Part shown: in pieces, positions 1 to 7,897 of the stretch
Layout of the letters: each line of letters opens with the position of its first letter
Numbering within the stretch: position 1 is the first letter of the stretch
From: Oscillospiraceae bacterium
GTDB taxonomy: Bacteria; Bacillota; Clostridia; Oscillospirales; Oscillospiraceae
Length of the DNA: 64,000 nt
Assembly: GCA_020025535.1 (NCBI GenBank)
Contig: JAHHRY010000003.1
Coordinates: 1-64,000, forward strand
Reading direction: 5' to 3'
Notes under the pieces: model-generated
Told to the model about the DNA's origin: nothing
What the model saw: the letters and a program-made list of their open reading frames with translations, nothing else
The model's database searches: none
Translations under genes and position numbers: made by a program

Positions 1-53
1 GCAAGAGTCTGCAAAACTCTCATTCCCCAGTTCAAATCTGGGCGGTACCTCCA
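1..53 (+). tRNA. tRNA-Cys(GCA), 3' part
   Basis: Only the 3' two thirds lie in the window. A 5-bp anticodon stem (AGAGT/ACTCT) holds the loop CTGCAAA, with anticodon GCA at 11-13. The T arm (CCCAG/CTGGG) and acceptor strand CGGTACC follow, then discriminator T and an encoded CCA at 51-53. A U73 discriminator is what tRNA-Cys uses. A terminator follows directly. Confidence 0.93.
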
Positions 54-60
54 AATGAAA

Positions 61-88
61 CCGCTTCTCTTTTGAGAAGCGGTTTTTT
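61..88 (+). terminator. Intrinsic terminator after tRNA-Cys
   Basis: A 9-bp perfect stem CCGCTTCTC/GAGAAGCGG with a TTTT loop is followed by six T. It ends the tRNA transcript. Confidence 0.9.
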
Positions 89-105
89 CGTTTCCATCCG
101 GAAAA

Positions 106-140
106 GACGCAGTATGGTTTCGTACATACTGCGTCTTTTT
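106..140 (+). terminator. Second intrinsic terminator, probably bidirectional
   Basis: An 11-bp stem GACGCAGTATG/CATACTGCGTC is followed by TTTTT. An A-rich run precedes it, so it could also work on the minus strand. Confidence 0.8.
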
Positions 141-214
141 GCATATATCCTGAACTGGCAAAAAACGGCTGCGGAACGGGAAGGCTTTCCTGTATTCATT
201 ACATAAGAAATGCC

Positions 215-243
215 TTTACTTTTTAAAAGGAATATGTCATAAT
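215..243 (+). promoter_or_regulatory. Candidate sigma-A promoter for the NatAB-like operon
   Basis: TTTACT (215-220), a 17-nt spacer and CATAAT (238-243) lie about 110 nt before the ABC ATPase start at 351. Confidence 0.55.
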
Positions 244-350
244 GAACCTGCATCACAGCTGAGTTTTCCTGTATAGGTTCTGAAAAAGTTCAAACAGACT
301 GCGTTTCTGGGGCTGCAAGGCGTTGAACGCGTTTTATGGAGGAATATGCG

Positions 351-1256
351 ATGAAATTGGAAATAAGAGATATTCAGAAATCCTTTGGAGAGAAGCATGT
401 ATTAAAAGGCGTTTCTCTTTCGGCTGAAGGGGGAAAGGCATTTGGACTTCTGGGCAGAAACGGAGCTGGCAAAACAACATCTATTCGTATTCTGATGAAT
501 GTTTTTCCTGCCGACGGCGGGGAAGTGCTGTTTGACGGAGAGCCGATTGCCTATGATAAAGTTCAGTTTGGCTACCTGCCGGAAGAAAGGGGACTGTATC
601 CCAAAAAGAAAATCATAGATCAGCTGGTTTATTTCGCTGAGCTGAAGGGCATGAGCCACAAGAATGCAGTTGCTTCTGTGGACGATTGGCTGGAGCGGCT
701 TGGAATGGCAGAATACCGCAATAAGCGACTGGATACCCTTTCCAAAGGCAACCAGCAGAAAATACAGCTGATTACGGCGCTTGCCCACGATCCTCAGGTC
801 ATCATATTGGATGAGCCTTTTTCCGGTCTGGATCCGGTAAATGCCAGACTATTGAAAGACGTGGTTAAGGAAGAAATTGCCAAGGGAAAGATTGTTCTGT
901 TTTCCAGCCATCAGATGAATTACATAGAAGAATTTTGTGACAATATCGCAATTCTGAATAACGGACAGGTCGCCATTTCCGGAGATCTGCACGCCATCAA
1001 GAGAAACTACCCGCGGAATCGTCTGGTGGTTCAGTCGGAGCAGCGGGACGAGATCAAGGATTTCCTTGGAAGCGACTGTGCGGACTACGAGAACGGAGCG
1101 CTTCTCATCACCATGAAATCGGCTGATGAAAAGCAGACGATGATGAAGAAACTGACAGACCGGTTTGATATAGACGAGATCAAAGTGTTTGAACCTTCTT
1201 TGAACGATATTTTTGTTGAGTATGCAGGTGAGCAGGGCAAGGAGGCAGCAGTATGA
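351..1256 (+). CDS. ABC transporter ATPase, NatA-like
   Basis: This 301-aa ATPase should power the membrane protein encoded next to it. Walker A GRNGAGKTT is at about 35-43, the signature SKGNQQ at about 131-136, and Walker B IILDEP at about 151-156. The C-terminal extension of about 90 residues is typical of NatA-type exporters (NatAB extrudes Na+ in Bacillus). An upstream in-frame ATG exists at 336, but GGAGGA at 338-343 lies between the two and sits 7 nt before the ATG at 351, so 351 is preferred. The stop overlaps the next start (ATGA), which indicates translational coupling. The substrate (Na+, or a drug or peptide) cannot be told from sequence. Confidence 0.9.
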   Translation: MKLEIRDIQKSFGEKHVLKGVSLSAEGGKAFGLLGRNGAGKTTSIRILMNVFPADGGEVLFDGEPIAYDKVQFGYLPEERGLYPKKKIIDQLVYFAELKGMSHKNAVASVDDWLERLGMAEYRNKRLDTLSKGNQQKIQLITALAHDPQVIILDEPFSGLDPVNARLLKDVVKEEIAKGKIVLFSSHQMNYIEEFCDNIAILNNGQVAISGDLHAIKRNYPRNRLVVQSEQRDEIKDFLGSDCADYENGALLITMKSADEKQTMMKKLTDRFDIDEIKVFEPSLNDIFVEYAGEQGKEAAV

Positions 1257-2533
1257 AACAGTTTGACAAGATATTAAAATTTGAACTGAAAAACTACTTT
1301 ACCAACAAGGTTTTTGTCGGCATCACCCTGTTTATGGTACTGGCTATCGTAGTCGTGATGTTTTTCCCGCAGATCAGGCAGGTGTTTGGAACAAACGACA
1401 ATGCCGGCACACCGGATGTGCCCGGCAGCGAATCCGGCGAAACCGTCGATCCTGAGAGCCGGCCGACCATGCTGCTTGTAAGCGACAGGGAAGAAAACGA
1501 GGGCCTCCTGAAGGAAGCGTTTACAGCTGCTTTTCCCGAATATCATGTGGTTCTCTCGGATGACAGCGCTGAAGATATCAAAGACCAAATTACTTCCGGT
1601 AAAGTGGAATGCGCTTTTGTTATGAAGAGCCTGACTTCCTACACATATTTTGTAGACAATCTTTCCATGCATGACAGCAACACCGCGATAGCAGACACCG
1701 TGCTGCAAAACGTCTACCGGATGAGCATCATGATCGGCAGCGGTATGACGCCTGAGCAGGCACAGGAAGCTCTTTCCGTTCAGATTCAGCACGAAACGGA
1801 AAAACTTGGCAAGGATCAGATTCAGAACTTTTTCTATACCTATATTATGATTTTTGCGCTGTACATGGTCATTCTGCTCTACGGACAGATGGTTGCAACC
1901 AATGTGGCTACCGAGAAAAGCTCCCGCGCCATGGAGCTGCTGATTACCAGTGCCAAGCCTGTCAGCATGATGTTCGGAAAGGTTCTTGCTTCCTGCATTG
2001 CCGGCCTGACACAGCTGGTGGCAATCTTTGGCTCGGCTCTGCTTTGCTACAACCTGAATAAAGAACACTGGGCGGGCAACCTCGTTATTTCTTCCATTTT
2101 CAATATGCCCGTGGATCTGTTTGTTTATATGCTTGTGTTCTTTATTCTGGGCTTCCTTATCTACGCCTTTATGTACGGAGCCATTGGCTCTACCGCTTCC
2201 AAGCTGGAGGATATCAACACATCGGTCATGCCGATTACGATGCTGTTTGTTATTGCGTTTTTGGTTGTGGTCTTCTCCATGTCTTCCGGAAAGGTGGACA
2301 CCATCCTGATGAAGGTGTGCTCCTTTATTCCTTTTACATCTCCCATGGCGATGTTTACACGGCTGGCAATGAGTACGGTTCCTTTTTATGAAGTGGTCAT
2401 TTCCATTGCCATTCTGGTTGGCTCGGTGGTCGGCGTCGGTGTAGTTGCCGCCAAGATATACCGGGTCGGTGTTCTGCTCTATGGTACGACACCCAAAATC
2501 GGTTCCATACTGAAGGCTATCAAAAAAGCCTGA
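1253..2533 (+). CDS. ABC-2 type permease, NatB-like
   Basis: This 426-aa membrane partner of the preceding ATPase has one N-terminal transmembrane helix (about 21-38), a large outer loop of about 150 residues, then five or six helices between about 190 and 410. That is the layout of NatB/YhaP-type ABC-2 permeases. The loop has an acidic, Pro- and Gly-rich start (about 50-75), probably a flexible linker. It overlaps the ATPase gene by 4 nt. NatB-like function is inferred from architecture. Confidence 0.85.
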   Translation: MKQFDKILKFELKNYFTNKVFVGITLFMVLAIVVVMFFPQIRQVFGTNDNAGTPDVPGSESGETVDPESRPTMLLVSDREENEGLLKEAFTAAFPEYHVVLSDDSAEDIKDQITSGKVECAFVMKSLTSYTYFVDNLSMHDSNTAIADTVLQNVYRMSIMIGSGMTPEQAQEALSVQIQHETEKLGKDQIQNFFYTYIMIFALYMVILLYGQMVATNVATEKSSRAMELLITSAKPVSMMFGKVLASCIAGLTQLVAIFGSALLCYNLNKEHWAGNLVISSIFNMPVDLFVYMLVFFILGFLIYAFMYGAIGSTASKLEDINTSVMPITMLFVIAFLVVVFSMSSGKVDTILMKVCSFIPFTSPMAMFTRLAMSTVPFYEVVISIAILVGSVVGVGVVAAKIYRVGVLLYGTTPKIGSILKAIKKA

Positions 2534-2628
2534 GAATATGGATGCGTGGCTCTCTGACGCTTACGACACGGCGTGAGAAGTCTGCCAAAACAGAATTTCG
2601 TCCCTCCGGAAAAGACAACAATATAGGC

Positions 2629-2675
2629 AAAGAGCCGATGGACTGCGAAGCTTTTACAGTTCATCGGCTCTTTTA
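2629..2675. terminator. Bidirectional terminator between converging units
   Basis: A long stem from AAAGAGCCGATG with CATCGGCTCTTTT, flanked by A-rich and T-rich ends, separates the ABC operon (+) from the SdpI-like gene (-). Confidence 0.8.
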
Positions 2676-2690
2676 CCGGGTGGCATCGGG

Positions 2691-3024
2691 TCAGTACTTT
2701 TTGGAAATCCGGTAGGTATAGTAAATATCAACAGGCAGCTGGATCAGCAAGAAGCAGAATACCGGTAATGATACAAAGCTTTTCGTTGTTTTTGCCGTCT
2801 TTTTCCTGTCCGGAAGCATACTTGGCAAGGGCCTGCATGATAAAACCAAGGACGATTGCAATTACCGGGAAAATGAGCGTTTCATATTTGCTTCCCCAGC
2901 GGGTTACCTGATTATTGGCATCGTAGTGGGCGGGAATCTGATCCGGAAGAAACGGCAGAGCCAGAAGGGTCAGAAGCAGGGGCAAAAACATCAGAGGGAA
3001 AAACAGCACCTTTTTGGATTTCAT
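2691..3024 (-). pseudogene. SdpI-like DUF1648 membrane protein, frameshifted
   Basis: The uninterrupted frame gives 98 aa (stop at 2728). It has a basic start, a hydrophobic helix with LPDQIPAHYDANNQ (the DUF1648 hallmark, as in SdpI immunity proteins), and a second helix. The last residues (ADPAAC) break off inside a hydrophobic stretch. Skipping one base near 2748 opens a frame reading LIQLPVDIYYTYRISKKY and ending at TGA 2691-2693. That continuation is a plausible helix plus basic tail and would give about 110 aa. The start at 3024 has GGAGG 7 nt upstream, inside the preceding ArsR frame. A one-base insertion is the simplest explanation; a base-call error is possible. Confidence 0.7.
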
Positions 3025-3026
3025 AG

Positions 3027-3289
3027 CTAACCTCCTCGTAAGTCTCTGATCCAGACGATTGCTTCGTCCAGAACAGGCAGGTTCAGTTCATAATAGATGT
3101 AGTTTTTGAAACGGGTTTCGTAAATCAAATCTGCTTTTTCAGCTTTGACAGATGATACGACAAAGCCTGCGGGGTCATGTTCAGCGCACCGGCCAGATCT
3201 CCCGAATTGATTTTGCTTTCTCTTAGTTTCATCAGAATCCTTCTTCGGTTTTCGTCTGCCAGTGCCGATAAAATTTCAGGGACAGACAT
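3027..3289 (-). pseudogene. SdpR-like ArsR-family repressor, frameshifted
   Basis: The open frame from MSVPEILSALADENRRRILM has a winged-helix recognition segment (DLAGALNMTPQALSYHLSKL) and stops at 3125 after KKQI. One extra A in the AAAAA run near 3133 restores a second frame beginning ADLIYETRFKNYIYYELN and ending RDLRGG, stop at 3027. That is the normal ArsR/SdpR C-terminus and would give about 87 aa. The start at 3289 is set by GGGAGGTG. The restored stop lies 2 nt before the SdpI-like start, the usual sdpRI arrangement. The frameshift site AAA AAG is a weak slippery sequence, so -1 frameshifting is possible but unproven. Confidence 0.72.
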
Positions 3290-3305
3290 AAGAACACCTC
3301 CCGGG

Positions 3306-3327
3306 TATTTCAAATTCTGTTGAAATA
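3306..3327. promoter_or_regulatory. Palindromic operator upstream of the ArsR-like gene
   Basis: TATTTCAA, 6 nt, TTGAAATA form a perfect 8-bp inverted repeat 17-38 bases upstream of the repressor start. This is a typical autoregulatory site for ArsR-family repressors. Confidence 0.6.
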
Positions 3328-3552
3328 GATTATGTGGAACAATGCACGCCAGGTCAATAACTGTTTCAAAAATATTTTAAATACTTTCACGCCCTGTCCT
3401 TCCGGAACGTACTGCTTTTTAGAACGGAGCCGCTAAAAGGGCACTGAACCGGCTGCAGAGAATGACTTCAAAAGGAAAGTGAATTCGGCTATACTTTTCC
3501 CGGCAACTGCAGTATAATAAATGCAACTAAGACAGCAAGAAGGTTATAGATC

Positions 3553-4440
3553 GTGATCAATGAAAAGAACGAAAAAAATATCCTGCTGATGTCTTTCTTT
3601 GCAGGACTTATATTTGCCATTGTGGAGTTTGTTTTTTCCATCTACAGCCATTCGCAATCGGCACTGATGGATGCCGTATATGATGCCTCCGAACTGGTTT
3701 TTATTGCATTGCTGCTGTTCCTGACACCGCTTTTTCATAAGCCCATATCGGAAAAGCATCCCTATGGATATTTTCAGGTGGAGTCCGTATTCCTGATTAT
3801 CAAAGGATTTATGATGGTTTCCGTGACTGTGGGCGTTTCCGCACAGGTGATTGAGTCGGCTTTGTCGGGAGGCAACCCTGTCAATGGAATACAGATTGCG
3901 CTTTTTCAGCTGATTCTCGGCATTGCCAGCGTCGTTGTCTATTGTATTATGAAGCGGATGAACCGCTCCCTGTCTTCACCCACCGTGAAAGCCGAACTCC
4001 TGGAATGGAAACTGGATATTGCATACAGCCTTGGTATGTCGGGGGCTTTCTGGGCATCGACGTTTCTGGAGAAAACTTCACTGGCATTCATTGCACCGTA
4101 TTTCGACCCGATCATGGCAGTATTGGTGGTTGTGTTCATGCTTCCCGAAACGGTCAAAATACTTTGGAATGCCATAAAGGATGTGTTCCTGTTTTCTCCC
4201 GACGAACAGATCGTCAACCAGATCAAGGATATTTGCAGCGATATTATGCGTGAAAAGAATTTCGTTCCGTCCTTTTTTGACGTTACAAGAACCGGCCGCC
4301 ATTTGTGGATTTCCATTTACTTCCGGATCCCGGAGAGCAGTCTGTGCGTAAGTGATTTGAAAATTGTTACGGACAAAATAAACGAGCAGGTATCTTCTTC
4401 GTTTAACGAATGCACCTGCGAGTTGATTCTGATGCCATAA
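3553..4440 (+). CDS. Cation diffusion facilitator family exporter
   Basis: A 295-aa inner-membrane protein of the CDF family (Zn2+/Fe2+/Mn2+ : H+ antiporters). Six helices lie between about 8 and 210. Helix 2 carries DAVYDASE (metal-site acidic residues), and the segment KHPYGYFQVES matches the CDF HPyGy..hE signature after helix 2. The C-terminal domain of about 80 residues is cytosolic. The start is GTG at 3553, with AGAAGG about 9 nt upstream and a TATAAT box at 3513-3518. It is monocistronic and ends at a strong terminator. The metal cannot be assigned. Confidence 0.86.
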   Translation: MINEKNEKNILLMSFFAGLIFAIVEFVFSIYSHSQSALMDAVYDASELVFIALLLFLTPLFHKPISEKHPYGYFQVESVFLIIKGFMMVSVTVGVSAQVIESALSGGNPVNGIQIALFQLILGIASVVVYCIMKRMNRSLSSPTVKAELLEWKLDIAYSLGMSGAFWASTFLEKTSLAFIAPYFDPIMAVLVVVFMLPETVKILWNAIKDVFLFSPDEQIVNQIKDICSDIMREKNFVPSFFDVTRTGRHLWISIYFRIPESSLCVSDLKIVTDKINEQVSSSFNECTCELILMP

Positions 4441-4460
4441 ACAGAATAACAAAAGAAAAA

Positions 4461-4500
4461 CCGCATCCGTCAGTCTTCCTGCTGGCCGGATGCGGTTTTT
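4461..4500 (+). terminator. Intrinsic terminator after the CDF gene
   Basis: A 9-bp stem CCGCATCCG/CGGATGCGG is flanked by A-run and T-run sequence, TTTTT after the stem. Confidence 0.9.
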
Positions 4501-4637
4501 TGACAGAAGATATTCAGCTGCGGGAACTGCCCGGACACTTTGCTCTGATAAAGCAGGATGGTTTTCTCTCTCAGCCTGTGGTATACTTGGACCAGCAGTA
4601 AAATCGCTGTTCAGACAGCGGGACGGGAGCGGATATC

Positions 4638-5213
4638 ATGACAGAAGTGGAACTGAAGGCGGCTATATCACGGAATCAGGCGGCGGAGCTGCCGGGACAG
4701 CTGCTTGCGCTCGGATTCCGGGAGCAGGAGCAATTACAGGAAACCGATTTGTATTTTAACGGAGACGGGGAGCGTGACTTCCGGAAAACGGACGAGGGCC
4801 TGCGTCTGCGAACCTGCCGGGATCTGGTTTCCGGAGTATCCGAAACCCTGATGACCTATAAAGGCCCCAAGACGGATCTCCGCTCCAGCACCCGAAAAGA
4901 GCATGAGACTGCGGTTGGAAATCCGATGGAAGCCCGGAAGATGCTGGAGGCGCTGGGATTTGCTCCGGTGTATACGGTTGAAAAAACCAGACGGACCTTT
5001 TCCTGCGGCAGCATCACGGCGTGTCTGGATCAGGTGGAACATCTGGGTGATTATCTGGAACTGGAAATTCTCCTTGTGTCCGGCAATCAGGAAAATTCGG
5101 TGGATATTCTTCTGAAACTTCTGGATCGGCTGGGAGTGTCCCGGGAGACGCTGACACGGGAATCCTATCTGGAGCTTCTGGTTAGTTCCGGCATTCCCCA
5201 AAAGACTTCGTAA
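4638..5213 (+). CDS. CYTH domain protein (CyaB-like class IV adenylate cyclase or triphosphatase)
   Basis: This 191-aa protein starts MTEVELKAAI, the EXEXK-type signature of CYTH enzymes in the shortened form EVELK. It continues with TDLYF, LRLRT, YKGPK and ETLTRESYLELL, the metal- and triphosphate-binding strands of the tunnel fold. Class IV cyclases and thiamine or inorganic triphosphatases share the fold, so the substrate cannot be decided. It is cytosolic and stands alone. GGGAGCGG 9 nt before the ATG serves as ribosome site. Confidence 0.82.
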   Translation: MTEVELKAAISRNQAAELPGQLLALGFREQEQLQETDLYFNGDGERDFRKTDEGLRLRTCRDLVSGVSETLMTYKGPKTDLRSSTRKEHETAVGNPMEARKMLEALGFAPVYTVEKTRRTFSCGSITACLDQVEHLGDYLELEILLVSGNQENSVDILLKLLDRLGVSRETLTRESYLELLVSSGIPQKTS

Positions 5214-5698
5214 GGGAGAAAGAATCGCCGGGCTTTTCAGCATAGCTGACAGCTGTCCGGAACGTCATTTTTTTGGATGTACGCATGAAGCTGATGGACA
5301 GCACAGGGCGTTTGCTATGGCATCTTCCGTAGCATTGTACCGCCAAAGGCGATTAAGACTATTTTTTGATCCAGGAGAATCCTTCCTTCATTGTAGATTG
5401 TTATGGTCGGTATAGAAAGATAATTCAAGCAGCTCCTCCCGCCTGAAAACAGGACGGGGGGAGCTTTTTATCAGTTTGGGAATCGTAAATTCCGGCGTAT
5501 AGGGGAGGTGCCGGGTGAGGAGGTTCGGAAAAATCCGTCAGAAGTTCGTATATGCAGGGTGCGTTCCAATTGAGCCTCCGGAAGAAGCGTTGGACGAAAA
5601 TGTGCAACTTTTATCCGTTCTCTGGCCATGGTGGGAGGGGATATTCTGGACGATATTCAAAAATTCAAAAGGAACATACAAAGGAGGCGGATTTTTCA
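5214..5698 (+). other. Gene-poor stretch before the phage-like cassette
   Basis: No convincing gene. It contains the terminator at 5431-5470 and, from about 5515, a frame continuous with the phage-like gene that lacks its own ribosome site and is taken as leader. No promoter with good -35 and -10 boxes was found. Confidence 0.5.
5431..5470 (+). terminator. Intrinsic terminator
   Basis: AGCTCCTCCCGCCTG pairs with CAGGACGGGGGGAGCT (one bulge) and is followed by TTTTT. It insulates the phage-like cassette from upstream transcription. Confidence 0.8.
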
Positions 5699-7543
5699 AT
5701 GAAAGTAGCGGAGATTTATGTATCAAACAATACGGCTCAGGTGAAAAAGCTGAACGATGTAACCAGAGGTATGGTTGGAGCAACGGTTTTATTTACATTC
5801 TCAAGGGAATGGGATGGCCTGAGCAAGACTGCTGTTTTCCGCAACAATCGGGAAGCACGGGATCAGGTCAACATCAGCAGCAACCAGCCGGTGGAAATTC
5901 CCTGGGAGCTAATTGCGGACGCAAACGGAGAGCTTATGGCAGGCGTATGCGGCTTCGACGAAACAGGCAATGTCGTGATTCCCACAACATGGGCGGTGAT
6001 AGGCAGGATCAATCCGGGTGCAATACCATCGGACGCTCCTGCTGCTCCACCTACACCGGACTGGACACAGCAGATTCAGGCGCAGACAAATGAAGCGCTG
6101 AAGGAAGCCACAAAGGCTAAGCCCTATGCAACGCAGGCAAGACTCGCCGCCGAAAAGGCAGCGGTGTCTGTGAATGCCTCAAATGAGAATGCACAAAATG
6201 CCCGGTTGGCTGCAGCTATGGCAGCAGAGTATGCCGACGGAGCACAGATTGCGGCACAGACATGCAGCAAAAGCACTGAAATGGTAAAGCAAGATATGCA
6301 TATTGCCGAAGAAAGTGCCAGAGAAGCTGCTGCAGGAGCTGCGGCAGCAAAGGCTGCGGCAGCGCAGGCGGCAAAGGTTGTCAATGGAAAAGCTGACAGG
6401 ATCTATGTCGACAACTACTTTGCATCGTCTGTCAGTGAAAAGCTGTCAGGAGAGATTGTGTCAACGGGCATGGTTGCCCCGGTGGCGCATGAACTGATAT
6501 GTAGAGTCAGCAGTAAGAACATTCTTCCGTATCCCTATGTGGAAACTACAAAGACGGAAAACAATGTGACTTTTGCAGATCACGGCGACGGAACGATTTC
6601 CGTTTCGGGAACGGCGGCGGGGTATGCAGGATTCTGTTTTGTAAAAAAATTCCCTGTAGAAATGGGAAGAACGGTCACGCTCTCCGGCATGGGAGCCAAC
6701 TCCCGGAACTTGGTGTTTTATATACTGGCAAGTTATGAAGACGGAACTACGGCGAATTACTATGCTGGCAAAACGATTTCCATGGATACAGGAAAGTATT
6801 CCAATAAAATCTATCTGGAAGTTGGCATCAAACGCGACAACAATGCGGTTACTATGGCCGAAATTGCTCCTATCCTGGAATATAGTGCAAAGCCTACGAT
6901 GTACACGCCCTATGTCCCGGATCTGAAACATACCACGGTCAGCGTACAGGGAAACAATCTGGTGGAGCCTTTTTCGGAAAGAGACGTATTCAGTGCACAC
7001 AATGCAACATACAAGATAGTTGCCGGCGGAAACGGCATTCGTGTTACCCCCACGGACAGTCAAAGTCAGGGACATATCCTGCGGCAATCTCAAAAAATCC
7101 ATGTAAGGAAAGGTATCACATATGCGGTAAGTTCCCGGACAGTAAAAACCAATGCAGGTATGTCGGTAAAAATCTGCGTATTAAACGGAGACAGAGTAGT
7201 CAGCGAAGATGCTGTATTTACGGCTGCCGACAACTGCGATGTGAGCCTTGGCTTTTATGTGGGCAACGGCGGGAAAGGAGATTATGCCGAGTTCCTGAAT
7301 ATTATGCTGGAAGCAAGTGAGGAGAAAAATTCGTGGAGTTCCTATGTGCAGCCTCGTATTTTTCACCCCGAAGAGGATGGAACGGTTTTGCATATGCAAT
7401 CTGTATCTCCGGGAATGTCCATCATGACGGATACTCCCGGTGTGCTGATTGAAGCGGGGTATATCGTGGATACGAAAAAGTACATTGATAAGAAATTTGA
7501 ACAGCTGAACAACGCTATTCTTGCCATAGGCGGGAATATTTAA
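5699..7543 (+). CDS. Phage tail/baseplate-like structural protein
   Basis: A 614-aa protein resembling the receptor-side tail or baseplate proteins of Firmicutes phages. Residues 1-105 form a compact beta-rich domain (starts MKVAEIYVSNN). About 110-230 is Ala-rich coiled coil, typical of trimeric fibres. The rest is beta-rich with carbohydrate-binding-like segments, ending in a helix that binds no recognisable partner. AAGGAGG at 5681-5687 sets the start at 5699; the longer frame upstream lacks a ribosome site. It is followed 12 nt later by a small phage-type gene. No capsid, terminase, holin or lysin lies nearby, so this is an orphan cassette. The function is inferred from architecture. Confidence 0.65.
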   Translation: MKVAEIYVSNNTAQVKKLNDVTRGMVGATVLFTFSREWDGLSKTAVFRNNREARDQVNISSNQPVEIPWELIADANGELMAGVCGFDETGNVVIPTTWAVIGRINPGAIPSDAPAAPPTPDWTQQIQAQTNEALKEATKAKPYATQARLAAEKAAVSVNASNENAQNARLAAAMAAEYADGAQIAAQTCSKSTEMVKQDMHIAEESAREAAAGAAAAKAAAAQAAKVVNGKADRIYVDNYFASSVSEKLSGEIVSTGMVAPVAHELICRVSSKNILPYPYVETTKTENNVTFADHGDGTISVSGTAAGYAGFCFVKKFPVEMGRTVTLSGMGANSRNLVFYILASYEDGTTANYYAGKTISMDTGKYSNKIYLEVGIKRDNNAVTMAEIAPILEYSAKPTMYTPYVPDLKHTTVSVQGNNLVEPFSERDVFSAHNATYKIVAGGNGIRVTPTDSQSQGHILRQSQKIHVRKGITYAVSSRTVKTNAGMSVKICVLNGDRVVSEDAVFTAADNCDVSLGFYVGNGGKGDYAEFLNIMLEASEEKNSWSSYVQPRIFHPEEDGTVLHMQSVSPGMSIMTDTPGVLIEAGYIVDTKKYIDKKFEQLNNAILAIGGNI

Positions 7544-7555
7544 GGAGGTTTTCGT

Positions 7556-7762
7556 ATGTTTTCACTGAGAATGTTTATCAAGAAAGGTCTGTTGAATGCC
7601 GTGGGAAAAATGGCAGATTATCAGGTAATTCTGAATGCCGCAAGCTGGCAGCAGAAGGGCGTCCTGTTGAATGAGGACCTGGCAGAAATTGATGCGGCGA
7701 TTGCGGACCTGAACAGAGCGAAAGAAATGAACGAGGATCCGGATGCCACCCGAATGGCCTGA
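7556..7762 (+). CDS. Small phage-associated protein
   Basis: A 68-aa protein (MFSLRMFIKKGLLNAVGKMA...). The central LNAASWQQKGVLLNEDLAEI resembles the short proteins that follow tail-fibre genes in Firmicutes prophages, with a helix-turn-helix hairpin of charged residues. It has no signal peptide. A strong AAGGAGG ribosome site overlaps the stop of the fibre gene, so the two are co-translated. A terminator follows. Function unknown; the link to phage tails rests on context. Confidence 0.6.
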   Translation: MFSLRMFIKKGLLNAVGKMADYQVILNAASWQQKGVLLNEDLAEIDAAIADLNRAKEMNEDPDATRMA

Positions 7763-7817
7763 GCTACGGAAAAAATTCAGAATTTCCCAAATGATTTCTA
7801 AAACAGGATAAAACAAA

Positions 7818-7859
7818 AACTTCTCTGGTTGTTGGAAAAACAATCAGAGAAGTTTTTTT
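7818..7859 (+). terminator. Intrinsic terminator closing the phage-like cassette
   Basis: AACTTCTCTGGTTGTT pairs with AACAATCAGAGAAGTT (one G-U pair) around a GGAAA loop, then a run of T. With the terminator at 5431 it brackets the cassette. Confidence 0.88.
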
Positions 7860-7897
7860 ATTTGGAAAGCCTGAAAAAACAGCGGCGCTGCAGAAGA

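Noticed and set aside
32..256. A 74-codon minus-strand frame
   Set aside because: It crosses both terminators and the tRNA end; not a gene.
336..350. Upstream ATG of the NatA-like gene
   Set aside because: The GGAGGA ribosome site lies after it and before ATG 351.
5515..5698. N-terminal extension of the phage-like protein from upstream starts
   Set aside because: No ribosome site; AAGGAGG lies correctly before 5699.
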